Positions 1 through 8,695 of a DNA stretch of 64,000 bases are shown here, in pieces (the stretch's first letter is position 1; each line of letters begins with the position of its first letter). Source of the DNA: Marinobacter sp. SS5-14b (GTDB taxonomy: Bacteria; Pseudomonadota; Gammaproteobacteria; Pseudomonadales; Oleiphilaceae); NCBI RefSeq assembly GCF_030541005.1, contig NZ_JASSVM010000001.1, positions 682,001 to 746,000 on the forward strand. Reading direction: 5' to 3'. A program made the translations under genes and the position numbers. The notes under the pieces were generated by a model that saw only the letters and a list, made by a program, of their open reading frames with translations, was not told where the DNA came from and made no database searches.

Positions 1-688
1 TTCTGGCCCTCAGAAATTCTGCACGTACCACATCCACCAGCCCCATCCAGCTGAACAAAAGCATGATGCCGAGCAGCCACCAGAAATTGGGCTGAACAAT
101 GGCGGACAGGATAATCAACAGATACAGCATCGGGAGGCCAGACCAGATCTCCAGAAAACGCTGGCCAAGGAGGTCGACCTTGCCTCCGTAATAGCCCTGA
201 ATTGCGCCTACGGCAACGCCGACAATACAGCTGGCAATGGTGAGTGTGAGACCAAAGACAACGGAGATTCGAAAACCGTAGATGACCCGTGCTGCCACAT
301 CGCGACCCTGATCGTCTGTTCCGAGCCAGTTGACAGCGCTCGGCGGTGCCGGGGAGGGTACATCCAGGTTGTAATTGATGGTGTTGTAGCTGAACCGGAT
401 CGGGGGCCACAGCATCCAGCCGTTGGCTTCAATCTCTTCAGCGATGAAGCTGTCGCGATAATCGGTCTCGGTGGGGAGAAACCCCCCGAAGGTTTCTTCG
501 GGAATTTGGTCTACAACCGGAAAATACCAGTCTCCGTTGTAGGACACGAGCAGCGGTTTGTCGTTGGCAATCAGCTCGGCACACAGAGACAGCCCGAACA
601 GCAACAAAAATAGCCAGAGTGACCAGTACCCACGGCGGTTGTTGCGGAAATTGCGCAGGCGGCGTTGTTGGATCGGAGTCAGTTTCAT
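1..688 (-). CDS. yejE: Peptide ABC transporter permease YejE (3' end outside window)
   Basis: Inner-membrane permease of a YejABEF-type importer for oligopeptides (microcin C in E. coli). About 229 N-terminal codons are visible; the gene runs off the left edge. It starts with ATG at 688 (MKLTPIQQRRLRNF), followed by one N-terminal transmembrane segment, a long periplasmic loop typical of YejE (QIPEETFGGFLPTETDYRD), then WLGTDDQGRDVAARVIYGFR, the conserved entry to the binding-protein-dependent transport domain. Start lies 5 nt past the yejB stop, so the two are co-transcribed and probably translationally coupled. The ATPase gene yejF would be expected further left. Family assignment is firm; the transported substrate is inference. 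Confidence 0.93.
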   Translation of the reverse strand, partial: MKLTPIQQRRLRNFRNNRRGYWSLWLFLLLFGLSLCAELIANDKPLLVSYNGDWYFPVVDQIPEETFGGFLPTETDYRDSFIAEEIEANGWMLWPPIRFSYNTINYNLDVPSPAPPSAVNWLGTDDQGRDVAARVIYGFRISVVFGLTLTIASCIVGVAVGAIQGYYGGKVDLLGQRFLEIWSGLPMLYLLIILSAIVQPNFWWLLGIMLLFSWMGLVDVVRAEFLRAR

Positions 689-693
689 GAGGG

Positions 694-1779
694 TTACGCC
701 CCCTCCCGGCTTTCAAAATCGATGCGGGGGTCTACCAGCACGTAGGTGATGTCGCTGATCAGTTTCAGAATCAGGCCCATCAGAGTGAAAATGTACAGTG
801 TGCCAAAGATAACCGGGTAATCGCGGTTCAGGGCGGCCTCAAACCCGAGCAGCCCCAGTCCGTCCAGGGAGAAGATGACCTCAATCAGTAATGAGCCGGT
901 GAAGAACAGTGCGACCAGCACGCCCGGCAGACTGGCGATGACGATCAACATCGCATTCCGGAACACGTGGCCATAGAGCACCTGCTTCTCTTCCAGCCCC
1001 TTGGCTCGGGCGGTCACAACGTACTGTTTTCCGATCTCATCCAGAAAAGAGTTTTTGGTCAGCAGGGTGAGGGTGGCAAAGCCGCCAATCACGTTGGCGG
1101 TGACCGGTAAGGCCAGATGCCAGAAATAGTCACCGATCTTCTGATACCAGGTCATGGTTTCAAAATCCGGAGAAGTGAGTCCGCGCAGGGGAAACCAGTC
1201 GAAGTAGCTCCCGCCGGCAAACAGCACGATCAGGAGAATGGCAAACAGGAACCCGGGTATGGCATAGCCCACCACGATTGCGGAACTGGTCCAGACATCG
1301 AACCGGGAACCGTCTGATACCGCTTTGCGAATACCCAGGGGGATGGAAATAAGATAGATGATCAGGGTAGACCAGAGGCCGAGCGAGATGGATACCGGCA
1401 TTTTGTCGATGATCAGTTCGACCACGGACCGGTCACGGAAAAAGGAGTCGCCAAAATCAAAGGTGGCGTAATCCTTCAGCATTTTCAGAAAACGCTCATG
1501 GGCAGGCTTGTCGAAGCCGTAGCGGACTTCCATCTGCTGGAGTAATTCCGGAGGCAGCCCGCGGGCCCCCCGACTTTCGCCCGACGCTGACGATACTTCA
1601 CCGCCCATGTCACCGCCGCCAGCACGGGCCAGGGCGTTGCCGCCCAGGCCTTCCATTTCAGCAATCAGTTGCTCAACCGGTCCACCGGGGGCCGCCTGAA
1701 CAATGATGAAGTTGAGCAGCATGATGCCCACCAGGGTGGGAATAATCAGTGCCAGTCGCCGAAGAATGTATGTACCCAT
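694..1779 (-). CDS. yejB: Peptide ABC transporter permease YejB
   Basis: Second permease of the YejABEF-type importer, 361 residues, the usual YejB length. It begins [20 protein letters not shown], the typical first transmembrane helix of DppB/OppB-like permeases, and has further helices around 140-165, 195-215, 230-250 and 285-345. The cytoplasmic EAA loop that docks on the ATPase is visible near 255-285 ([15 protein letters not shown]). A low-complexity Gly/Ala/Ser-rich insert at about 45-75 ([18 protein letters not shown]) is also common in YejB. The gene sits between yejA (47 nt upstream) and yejE (5 nt downstream) on the same strand. Specificity for peptides follows from the family, not from this sequence. 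Confidence 0.95.
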   Translation of the reverse strand: MGTYILRRLALIIPTLVGIMLLNFIIVQAAPGGPVEQLIAEMEGLGGNALARAGGGDMGGEVSSASGESRGARGLPPELLQQMEVRYGFDKPAHERFLKMLKDYATFDFGDSFFRDRSVVELIIDKMPVSISLGLWSTLIIYLISIPLGIRKAVSDGSRFDVWTSSAIVVGYAIPGFLFAILLIVLFAGGSYFDWFPLRGLTSPDFETMTWYQKIGDYFWHLALPVTANVIGGFATLTLLTKNSFLDEIGKQYVVTARAKGLEEKQVLYGHVFRNAMLIVIASLPGVLVALFFTGSLLIEVIFSLDGLGLLGFEAALNRDYPVIFGTLYIFTLMGLILKLISDITYVLVDPRIDFESREGA

Positions 1780-1825
1780 CTAGGAGAGGCGTCCTTCCAT
1801 TACTGCCGGATCGGTTGAGATCTGA

Positions 1826-3655
1826 TCAGGGGCTGATCCACCAGTTATTCAGGTCAACGCCGCTTTTAGGTGTTGCCTGGGGCCGCTGGAGGCGGTTCCA
1901 GTAAGCCACCCGGTCTTTGCTCAGGTGCCAGTGGGGAATAACATAATGGCCATGAAGCAGTACCCGGTCCAGTGCTTGAACGCGATGCTCAAGCTCCTTG
2001 CGGTCGGGTGCCTGAATGACCAGATCGACCAATTGGTCGATCACCGGATCATGGATGCCGATGATGTTGCGGGATCCCTCAGCATTCACATTTGAGGAGT
2101 GCCAATAATCCCGCTGTTCATTGCCGGGTGAATCGGATTGGGGAAATACCTGGGTAATCATATCGAAATCAAAACTGCGCACGCGCCTTATGTACTGGCT
2201 GCTGTCGACCAACCGAACGGTTACGTCAATGCCGAGCTTCTCGAGATTTTGCTTGAACGGGAGTACAACTCGCTCAAAGCTCTTCTGGGCCAGCAGTATT
2301 TCGAATGCCAATGGTGTGCCGGTTTCCTGATGAACCATTTTGCCATCGCGAATTCCGTAACCAGCCTCGGAGAGCAGCTTCAAAGCCGCTCTCAGGTTAT
2401 CCCGAAGGCTTTGGGATTCGCTGGTGTCAGGTGGGGTGTATTCGGTGTTGAAGACCTCCGGGGCCAGTTGATCCCGGAAGCGTTCGAGAATCTCCAGGGT
2501 CCGCCCTGAGGGCAAACCCTCGGAGGCCAGTTCACTGTTTTCAAAATAGCTGTCGGTGCGGGTGTACTGGCCAAAGAACAGGTTGCGATTGGCCCACTCG
2601 AAATCAAAGGCATAGGCCAGAGCCTGTCGAACTTTCGGATGTTTGAATACGTCCTTGCGGGTATTAAAGACAAACCCCTGCATACCCGTAGGGCGTTGGT
2701 GTTCTATGGCTTTTTTGGTGATGGAGCCATTTTCGAACGGGGTTCCGGTGTACGCTGTGGCCCAGTTCTTCGCTGAGGTTTCCTGGCGGAAATCGAAGTT
2801 TCCGGCCTTGAAGGCTTCGAGTGCTACGGTGTCGTCGCTGTAGTACTCGTAGGTGATTTTGTCGAAGTTGTAACGGCCTTTTCGTACCCCCAGGTCTTCT
2901 GCCCAGTAATCGGCAACCCGTTCGAATGTCACGGCCCGGCCAGCGTCAAATGAGGCGATTTTATACGGGCCACTGCCGACAGGAATGGCCAGGCCATTGC
3001 CTTCGAATTCACGCTCCTGCCAGTAGTGAGCGGGTAGAATGGGCATCTGGCCAAGGATCAGTGGGAGTTCGCGGTTCTCTGTTTCACCGAAATCAAAGCG
3101 GATGCGACGGGCGTTTTCAACGACCACGCCTTGTACGTCGGCGTAATAGTTGCGATAAAAAGGGTGCCCCTCGGTGGTCAGGATGCGATAGGAAAACTCG
3201 ACGTCCTTTGCTGTGATTGGCTGGCCATCCTGGAACCTGGCCTCCTTGCGGAGGTTGAAAACAACGTAGCTGCGGTTCTCCGGTATTTCAACGCTTTCAG
3301 CGATCAGCCCGTATTCCGAGAAAGGTTCATCGTCAGACGACACCATCAGGGTGTCATAAAGGTAGGCGTTGATACCTGTCGCTGCGACACCCCGCACGAC
3401 AAACGGATTAAAACTGTCGAAACCGTTCGCCACGACACTCAGCTTGAGGTGGCCGCCTTTGGGCGCATCCGGGTTTACGTAGTCAAAGTGGCTGAAGTTC
3501 TCGGGGTATTTAACGTCACCGTGCATGGCAATGCCATGCACCGGTTCCGGCGCTTCGGTGGGGTGTGGTTCTGCATTAACAATACCGGGAGCGGCCAGAA
3601 GGGCCAGGGACGCTACCCATCCGGTCAGGCTCGGTGCTTTCCGTGTTTTTGTCAT
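1826..3655 (-). CDS. yejA: Periplasmic peptide-binding protein YejA
   Basis: Extracellular solute-binding protein of family 5 (DppA/OppA type), 609 residues. A Sec signal peptide is clear: basic start MTKTRKAPS, hydrophobic core, cleavage after VNA near residue 28. There is no lipobox cysteine, so the mature protein should be freely periplasmic. Family hallmarks are GGHLKLSVVANGFDSFNPF at the mature N terminus, the ATGINAYLYDTLM segment, and ARFQDGQPITAKDVEFSYRI. First gene of the yejABE operon; mltD lies 12 nt upstream on the same strand, so read-through from mltD is possible. Likely captures oligopeptides for YejBE; whether it also accepts microcin-like molecules cannot be told. Confidence 0.94.
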   Translation of the reverse strand: MTKTRKAPSLTGWVASLALLAAPGIVNAEPHPTEAPEPVHGIAMHGDVKYPENFSHFDYVNPDAPKGGHLKLSVVANGFDSFNPFVVRGVAATGINAYLYDTLMVSSDDEPFSEYGLIAESVEIPENRSYVVFNLRKEARFQDGQPITAKDVEFSYRILTTEGHPFYRNYYADVQGVVVENARRIRFDFGETENRELPLILGQMPILPAHYWQEREFEGNGLAIPVGSGPYKIASFDAGRAVTFERVADYWAEDLGVRKGRYNFDKITYEYYSDDTVALEAFKAGNFDFRQETSAKNWATAYTGTPFENGSITKKAIEHQRPTGMQGFVFNTRKDVFKHPKVRQALAYAFDFEWANRNLFFGQYTRTDSYFENSELASEGLPSGRTLEILERFRDQLAPEVFNTEYTPPDTSESQSLRDNLRAALKLLSEAGYGIRDGKMVHQETGTPLAFEILLAQKSFERVVLPFKQNLEKLGIDVTVRLVDSSQYIRRVRSFDFDMITQVFPQSDSPGNEQRDYWHSSNVNAEGSRNIIGIHDPVIDQLVDLVIQAPDRKELEHRVQALDRVLLHGHYVIPHWHLSKDRVAYWNRLQRPQATPKSGVDLNNWWISP

Positions 3656-3667
3656 GGTTCTCGCACG

Positions 3668-5410
3668 TTAGGGACTGTTTCTTATGTCCACGTAGAGTAC
3701 CAGACTTTGGCCGGGTTGCAGATAACGGTCCGTATTAAGATCGTTCCATGATGCGATATCCCGCACATTCACTGAAAAACGGCTGGCAATGGCAGACAGC
3801 GAGTCGCCACTGCGAACGCGGTAACCGACTTTCCGCACCATCGCTTTGCTTCGGGTGTTGCTGGCGGTGGTGGTTGATTGGGCGGTTTTTGACCAGATCA
3901 CCAGTTCCTTTCCGGGAATGAGTGGATCACCGGGTGCCATGCCGTTCCAGGCGGCCACTTCTCTCACGGTGACTCTGTGATCCCGGGCAATATCCCAGAA
4001 GGTATCGCCTCTCCGAACGGTATAACGTAATTTATTGCCGTCGCGCTTTCGGTCCTGAGTCCGCTCCAACCGTTGGGATTGGCTCAAAGCGTAGGCTTCA
4101 GAACCTTTGGTAGAGGAAGGTATCAGTAATTGCTGTCCGATACGGATCAGGTCGCTGTTCAATTTGTTGACCTGCTGAATCACCGCCGGTGTGGTCGAAA
4201 AGCGGCGGGCGATGGTGTTCAGGCTGTCGCCTTTCGACACTCGATAGTTCTGCCAGGACACCCGCTGTTTGGCGGGAAAATTGTCCAGTGCCACCTTGAA
4301 GGTTTCTGCATTCTGAATGGGGACCAGCAGCCTGTGGGGGCCGTCGGGGTTGGTCGCCCAGCGATTGTACGAAGGGTTTAGCAGGTAAATCTCGTCAATA
4401 TCAACGGCCGCAAGTTTGGCGGCCTGGGCGAGATCCAGCTGCGAGCCGGTTTCAACCACTTCGAAGTAGGGCTCGTTTTTCAGGTCTGGCAGCTTTATGC
4501 CGTAGGCTTCCGGATTGTCGAAAATCTTTGCCAGGGCAATCACCTTGGGCACGTAATGCCGGGTTTCAGTGGGCAGGGTCAGCGACCAGAAGTCTGTCGG
4601 TTTGCCCGCTTTACGGTTACGGCGCATGGCACTGGACACAGTGCCGCCGCCGGAATTGTAAGCAGCCAGTGCCAGCGTGTAATCGCCATCAAATCGATTG
4701 GCCAGGCGCTCCAGGTAGGTCAGTGCCGCGTCAGTTGCCGCGAGAACATCCCGGCGGTCATCGTGCCACCAGCTTTGAGTTAGTCCGAAATATTTGCCGG
4801 TTGATGGGATGAACTGCCAGAGGCCTGCAGCACGGCCGTGTGAATAGGCGAATGGGTCGAAGGCGCTTTCTACCACCGGCAGCAGAGCCAGTTCAGTGGG
4901 AAGGCCCCGGGCTTCCGTCTCACCGACGATATGGTGCAGGTAGCGGGACCCACGCTCGACCACTCGCTCAATGTACCTAGGGTTGCGAACATACCAGTCG
5001 AGCTGAGATTGCACCCGGTCGCTGTCGACAGAGTGATCCATGGCGAAACCGGCACGAAGCCGGTCCCACATGTCGTTGTCAGAGGCGGACCCCTCGGGCT
5101 GAGGCTTCGGGTTATCCAGTTTTTCTCTGGCCTCCTTGGCCTTGGCCTGAAGCTCCGGGGAAATGGCGTCGTCGAGCGGTGCGTTAACCGTGTTGGCTTC
5201 GTCATCGCCGGATTCAACCGACGCCATCAGTGCCTGGTCGCCTTTGGCAACCACCACATCGTCGGACTCAAGAGGGTTGCCATCGTCAGCCAGCGAAGAT
5301 TCGGTAAACCAGGCGGATGGCGTGTGCCAGTTTTCAATAATCTGGCTGTTGCTGCATCCCGTTGCCAGTGAACTGGCGAACAGAATGAGGGAGATTCGTT
5401 TGACCGGCAT
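3668..5410 (-). CDS. mltD: Membrane-bound lytic murein transglycosylase D (MltD)
   Basis: Cleaves the MurNAc-GlcNAc bond of peptidoglycan to give 1,6-anhydromuropeptides. The chosen start at 5410 (MPVKRISLILFASSLATGC) gives a lipoprotein signal with candidate lipid cysteine 19; the frame stays open 55 codons further upstream but that extension lacks any signal character. The SLT domain spans roughly 170-300 with catalytic Glu about 181 in LLPVVESAFDPFAYSHGRAA, followed by GLWQFIPSTGKYFGL. Three LysM repeats follow (about 385-430, 460-505, 530-578), each beginning Y-x-V-x-x-GD. E. coli MltD has two LysM, so three is a longer variant, as often seen in this group. Outer-membrane attachment is inferred. 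Gene order mltD-gloB is conserved in Pseudomonas. Confidence 0.94.
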   Translation of the reverse strand: MPVKRISLILFASSLATGCSNSQIIENWHTPSAWFTESSLADDGNPLESDDVVVAKGDQALMASVESGDDEANTVNAPLDDAISPELQAKAKEAREKLDNPKPQPEGSASDNDMWDRLRAGFAMDHSVDSDRVQSQLDWYVRNPRYIERVVERGSRYLHHIVGETEARGLPTELALLPVVESAFDPFAYSHGRAAGLWQFIPSTGKYFGLTQSWWHDDRRDVLAATDAALTYLERLANRFDGDYTLALAAYNSGGGTVSSAMRRNRKAGKPTDFWSLTLPTETRHYVPKVIALAKIFDNPEAYGIKLPDLKNEPYFEVVETGSQLDLAQAAKLAAVDIDEIYLLNPSYNRWATNPDGPHRLLVPIQNAETFKVALDNFPAKQRVSWQNYRVSKGDSLNTIARRFSTTPAVIQQVNKLNSDLIRIGQQLLIPSSTKGSEAYALSQSQRLERTQDRKRDGNKLRYTVRRGDTFWDIARDHRVTVREVAAWNGMAPGDPLIPGKELVIWSKTAQSTTTASNTRSKAMVRKVGYRVRSGDSLSAIASRFSVNVRDIASWNDLNTDRYLQPGQSLVLYVDIRNSP

Positions 5411-5580
5411 AATGTTGGATTCCGGGTGTTGCTGCCATATGTATGTAAAAAATTCAGGCAGATTTAACAGGTTACGAACGTTCTTGACCAGCGATTCTAA
5501 GAGACGGTTTTCCGGCCGGTCAAGAACGGTGATGTTACGGCTGTGAGAGGTATTGTTAACGGGCCTCTCAGGCACCTCGA

Positions 5581-6375
5581 TCAGAAGTGATCCTTGCCGT
5601 GGCGAACCGCGGCAAAAACCTCGGTCGGTGTGGTCACGGGCAAACCTTGCTTGGCGCCGTAATCACTCGCGGCCCTGGTGACGGAGGGGTCGTCCCAGCG
5701 TAAAAAGAGGTTCAGAGCCTTCTCATCTTTCAGCGATGTTGGCACGGTTGGCTGGCCGGCTTCTCGCAGCTGCTTGCAGTGCTGTTCGAATGTCATCAGC
5801 GCTTTGTCATCAGGCAGCCAATGTCGAGCAAAGCGCAGATTGGCGAGCGTATACTCGTGGGCACAATACACCGCTGTTTCATCGGGTAGGTCCCGGATAA
5901 TGCTCAAAGAGCCAAACATTTGCTCGGGTGTACCTTCAAACAATCTGCCACAACCGCCGACAAACAGCGTGTCGCCACTAAACAGTGCGGGCCTGCCGTT
6001 AAGGGCGGTCGTGGTGAAGTAAACAATGTGATCCAGAGTATGGCCGGGTGTGGCAAAAACACTGAAACGGATGTCTTGCCAGCGAACGGTGTCTCCGTGC
6101 GCAACGAACTCGCTGGCATCCTTGAACGGCGACGCTGCCGGACCGATTATCCGGACTTCCGGAAACAGCTTCCTGAGTTCTGAGATGCCGCCGGTGTGAT
6201 CCGGGTGATGGTGGGTAACCAGGATGGTGTCGAGGGTGAGGCTCTGGCTTTCCAGGTAATCGGCAACCGGCTGCGCCTGGCCTGGATCGACCACCAGGGC
6301 TTTGCCAGCCCGGCTATCGGAGAGGCACCAGATATAATTATCGGAAAACGCTGGAACAGGATAAATGCTGAGCAT
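5581..6375 (-). CDS. gloB: Hydroxyacylglutathione hydrolase (glyoxalase II)
   Basis: Hydrolyses S-D-lactoylglutathione to lactate and glutathione, second step of methylglyoxal detoxification in the cytoplasm. The metallo-beta-lactamase signature [10 protein letters not shown] is intact, with the later metal ligands visible in [26 protein letters not shown] and [16 protein letters not shown]. The start at 6375 gives [16 protein letters not shown], the canonical GloB N terminus, and a length of 264 residues; a 19-codon in-frame extension to 6432 is rejected because family members do not have it. Divergent from the methyltransferase gene at 6484, sharing a 108-bp promoter region. Confidence 0.95.
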   Translation of the reverse strand: MLSIYPVPAFSDNYIWCLSDSRAGKALVVDPGQAQPVADYLESQSLTLDTILVTHHHPDHTGGISELRKLFPEVRIIGPAASPFKDASEFVAHGDTVRWQDIRFSVFATPGHTLDHIVYFTTTALNGRPALFSGDTLFVGGCGRLFEGTPEQMFGSLSIIRDLPDETAVYCAHEYTLANLRFARHWLPDDKALMTFEQHCKQLREAGQPTVPTSLKDEKALNLFLRWDDPSVTRAASDYGAKQGLPVTTPTEVFAAVRHGKDHF

Positions 6376-6483
6376 CTTGACCCCATGTGCTGAATGAGTG
6401 TCACTGTTATGATAAAGCAACAGAGCGTTCACCCCAAGAAACCAGGCGTCTATCGAATTGTTGCCTGAATAGAGGACTACAGT

Positions 6484-7290
6484 GTGGGATCTTCAGAGCC
6501 GATTGATTACGCAGCGCGGCATGACAGCTTTGAGCGTTGGTTCCAGAGTCCGTTGGGGCGTTGTCTGCTGGCCAGTCAGCGGGGGGTTCTGGACCGTGAG
6601 TTGGCAAGAATGACCGGGGCCAGACAGCTTCAGGTCGGGCTGAGCCACCGGCTGCCACTGGCCAGCGGAACGGATTTCGTCCAGAAAATCATCACGTCAC
6701 CAGGTTGGCATCCGCACATGCCAGACGGTGTTGCTGTATGTGATGCGGATGAGCTGCCGTTTCCGGGGGACTCCATGGATCTCGTGATACTTCACCACAC
6801 GGCAGATTTCTCCCCGGATCCTCACCAGGTTCTCAGAGAGTCTGCCCGGGTGTTGCGGGGGGAGGGCAGAATTGCCTTGGTCGGCTTTAATCCTTTAAGT
6901 TTGTGGGGCCTCCGCAGAATGGTGTCGAGGCACAGGCAAGGCCCTTGGGGCGGTCGATTTCTGCTGCGGTCGCGAATGGAGGACTGGCTCAGGCTGCTGG
7001 GCTTTGCGCTGGAGTCGTCAACAACGCATTTCTGTACCACGCCGGTTCAACGCAGGGATGGCTATGGAGCCTCCGCCACGAACGCATCACTTGGGCGGGC
7101 GAACATTATTCCTGTTGGCGCGTATTACTGTATCCTTGCCCGCAAACGGGTGTACGCACCGATTCGGCGAAACATGTCCTGGCGCAAAACAAAGGTCATG
7201 TCATTGCCCGGAGCAGTTGGCGCGTCCAGAGGCTGCGCCAGCAGCACATCCAGCAAATTTGAGACGAATGATCATTCCCGGGAGCGTTGA
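6484..7290 (+). CDS. Class I SAM-dependent methyltransferase, YafS-like
   Basis: Putative methyltransferase of 268 residues, matching in position the yafS gene that lies between gloB and rnhA in enterobacteria. Starts with GTG at 6484. The N terminus [19 protein letters not shown] is characteristic of this family. The Rossmann core is poorly conserved at motif I but [20 protein letters not shown] (acidic loop and motif for adenine/Asp contact) and [20 protein letters not shown] are typical of Methyltransf_11. The substrate is unknown. Its stop codon overlaps the rnhA start by one base (TGATGG), so the two are translationally coupled. The C-terminal tail beyond about residue 220 is basic and looks disordered. 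Confidence 0.85.
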   Translation: MGSSEPIDYAARHDSFERWFQSPLGRCLLASQRGVLDRELARMTGARQLQVGLSHRLPLASGTDFVQKIITSPGWHPHMPDGVAVCDADELPFPGDSMDLVILHHTADFSPDPHQVLRESARVLRGEGRIALVGFNPLSLWGLRRMVSRHRQGPWGGRFLLRSRMEDWLRLLGFALESSTTHFCTTPVQRRDGYGASATNASLGRANIIPVGAYYCILARKRVYAPIRRNMSWRKTKVMSLPGAVGASRGCASSTSSKFETNDHSRER

Positions 7291-7733
7291 TGGCCGGCAA
7301 AGTAGTGATGTATACCGATGGCGCGTGCAAGGGTAACCCCGGGCCGGGTGGCTGGGGCGTCGTGTTGCGCTACGGTGGCGCAGAAAAAACCCTGCACGGT
7401 GGTGAAAAGCAGACCACGAATAACCGTATGGAGTTGATGGCCGCCATTCAGGGTCTGCGTACGCTTAATCGAGAGTGTCAGGTGGAGCTTTATACCGATT
7501 CCCAATACGTGCGTAAGGGTATTACCGAGTGGATGGCGGGCTGGAAGCGGAACGGTTGGAAAACCTCAGCCCGAAAGCCGGTAAAGAATGCCGACCTGTG
7601 GCAGGAGTTGGATACTGAAACCGCTCGCCATCAGGTGAACTGGCACTGGGTGAAAGGTCATGCCGGCGACCCCGGTAACGAGCTTGCGGATGAATTGGCG
7701 AATATGGGCGTTGCCGGACTGACCGGTGCCTGA
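7290..7733 (+). CDS. rnhA: Ribonuclease HI
   Basis: Removes RNA from RNA-DNA hybrids during replication and R-loop clearance. The catalytic acidic residues are all visible: Asp in [15 protein letters not shown], Glu in [11 protein letters not shown], Asp in [11 protein letters not shown] and the C-terminal Asp in [10 protein letters not shown]. Length is 147 residues, normal for the family. I chose ATG at 7290 over TTG at 7287 because a GGGAG ribosome site lies 7 nt upstream and ATG overlaps the preceding stop. Position next to dnaQ is the classic rnhA-dnaQ pair, though here both read in the same direction, as in Pseudomonas, rather than divergently as in E. coli. Confidence 0.97.
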   Translation: MAGKVVMYTDGACKGNPGPGGWGVVLRYGGAEKTLHGGEKQTTNNRMELMAAIQGLRTLNRECQVELYTDSQYVRKGITEWMAGWKRNGWKTSARKPVKNADLWQELDTETARHQVNWHWVKGHAGDPGNELADELANMGVAGLTGA

Positions 7734-7774
7734 GCGGCCTGTTGAATTATCTGATGTCTACCTGAAGGTTTGTA

Positions 7775-8485
7775 ATGAGACAGATTGTACTGGATACCGA
7801 AACCACGGGCATTGACCCGAATGCTGGCCACCGGATTATCGAGATCGGCTGCGTGGAAGTGGTGGAGAGGCAGCTGACCGGGCGCAATTACCACGTTTAC
7901 ATCAACCCCGATCGTGAGGTTGAGGCTGAGGCCATTACCATTCACGGCATTACCAACGAATTTTTGAGGGATAAACCCAAATTCTCAGAGGTTGTGGAGG
8001 AGTTCTTCGAGTTCATCGACGGTGCCGAACTGGTTATCCATAACGCGGCGTTCGACGTCGGGTTTATGGATGCAGAATTTGCACGGCTTAAGCCGGTACG
8101 AAAAACCGCCGATCACTGCGGCATCGTCGACACATTGGCCATAGCCCGCGCAAAGCATCCGGGTCAAAAGAACAACCTGGATGCACTCTGTAAGCGGTAT
8201 GGGGTAGATAACTCCAATCGTGAACTTCACGGCGCGTTGCTCGATGCCGAAATTCTGGCAGACGTCTACCTGCTGATGACCGGTGGTCAGACTGCCTTGT
8301 CTCTTGATGCCGGTGCCGGTGAAAACGGCGGTGTTCGCGGGCTGCGCAGGGTTCCGGAAAACCGGCCTCGGCTAGCGGTGGTTCGTGCGACCGGAGAAGA
8401 GGCAAAAGCCCATGACGAATTCATGGCCATGATGGAAAAGCAGGTCGGTCACACACTGTGGGGTCAACTCGATGCGCCAGAGTGA
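7775..8485 (+). CDS. dnaQ: DNA polymerase III epsilon subunit (proofreading exonuclease)
   Basis: 3'-5' exonuclease of the replicative polymerase core. DEDDh motifs are present: ExoI LDTETTGIDP, ExoII HNAAFDVGFMDAEF and ExoIII with His-x4-Asp in LHGALLDAEILADVYL. A basic, less conserved linker and a C-terminal segment (AKAHDEFMAMMEKQ) that would contact the alpha subunit follow. The 236-residue length fits DnaQ. It follows rnhA by 41 nt on the same strand. No terminator is obvious after it; the next 210 bp carry the promoter and leader of fimL. Confidence 0.96.
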   Translation: MRQIVLDTETTGIDPNAGHRIIEIGCVEVVERQLTGRNYHVYINPDREVEAEAITIHGITNEFLRDKPKFSEVVEEFFEFIDGAELVIHNAAFDVGFMDAEFARLKPVRKTADHCGIVDTLAIARAKHPGQKNNLDALCKRYGVDNSNRELHGALLDAEILADVYLLMTGGQTALSLDAGAGENGGVRGLRRVPENRPRLAVVRATGEEAKAHDEFMAMMEKQVGHTLWGQLDAPE

Positions 8486-8526
8486 GATCTGTGTCTGACT
8501 GTACCATTTGTTACATTCGGGCTTTC

Positions 8527-8554
8527 TTGAGCTACTTGAGTTTTGTGTTATAAG
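8527..8554 (+). promoter_or_regulatory. Candidate sigma-70 promoter for fimL
   Basis: TTGAGC at 8527-8532 and TATAAG at 8549-8554 are separated by 16 bp and lie in the 210-bp gap between dnaQ and fimL. This would leave an untranslated leader of about 135 nt. It is the best match in the gap but has not been tested; the long leader contains no structure I recognise. Confidence 0.45.
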
Positions 8555-8695
8555 TAATGATAAGTTCGCCATTTTTCTGCGAACCGGTCAGGCTCGGCGA
8601 GGGTTGCGGGGCGCATAAGAAAAGCTGTTCCACCTGGAGCAGTTATCGTTCACATGCAGGAAGCGGTAGTCTCCGCAAAGTAACAGGAAGCGTTT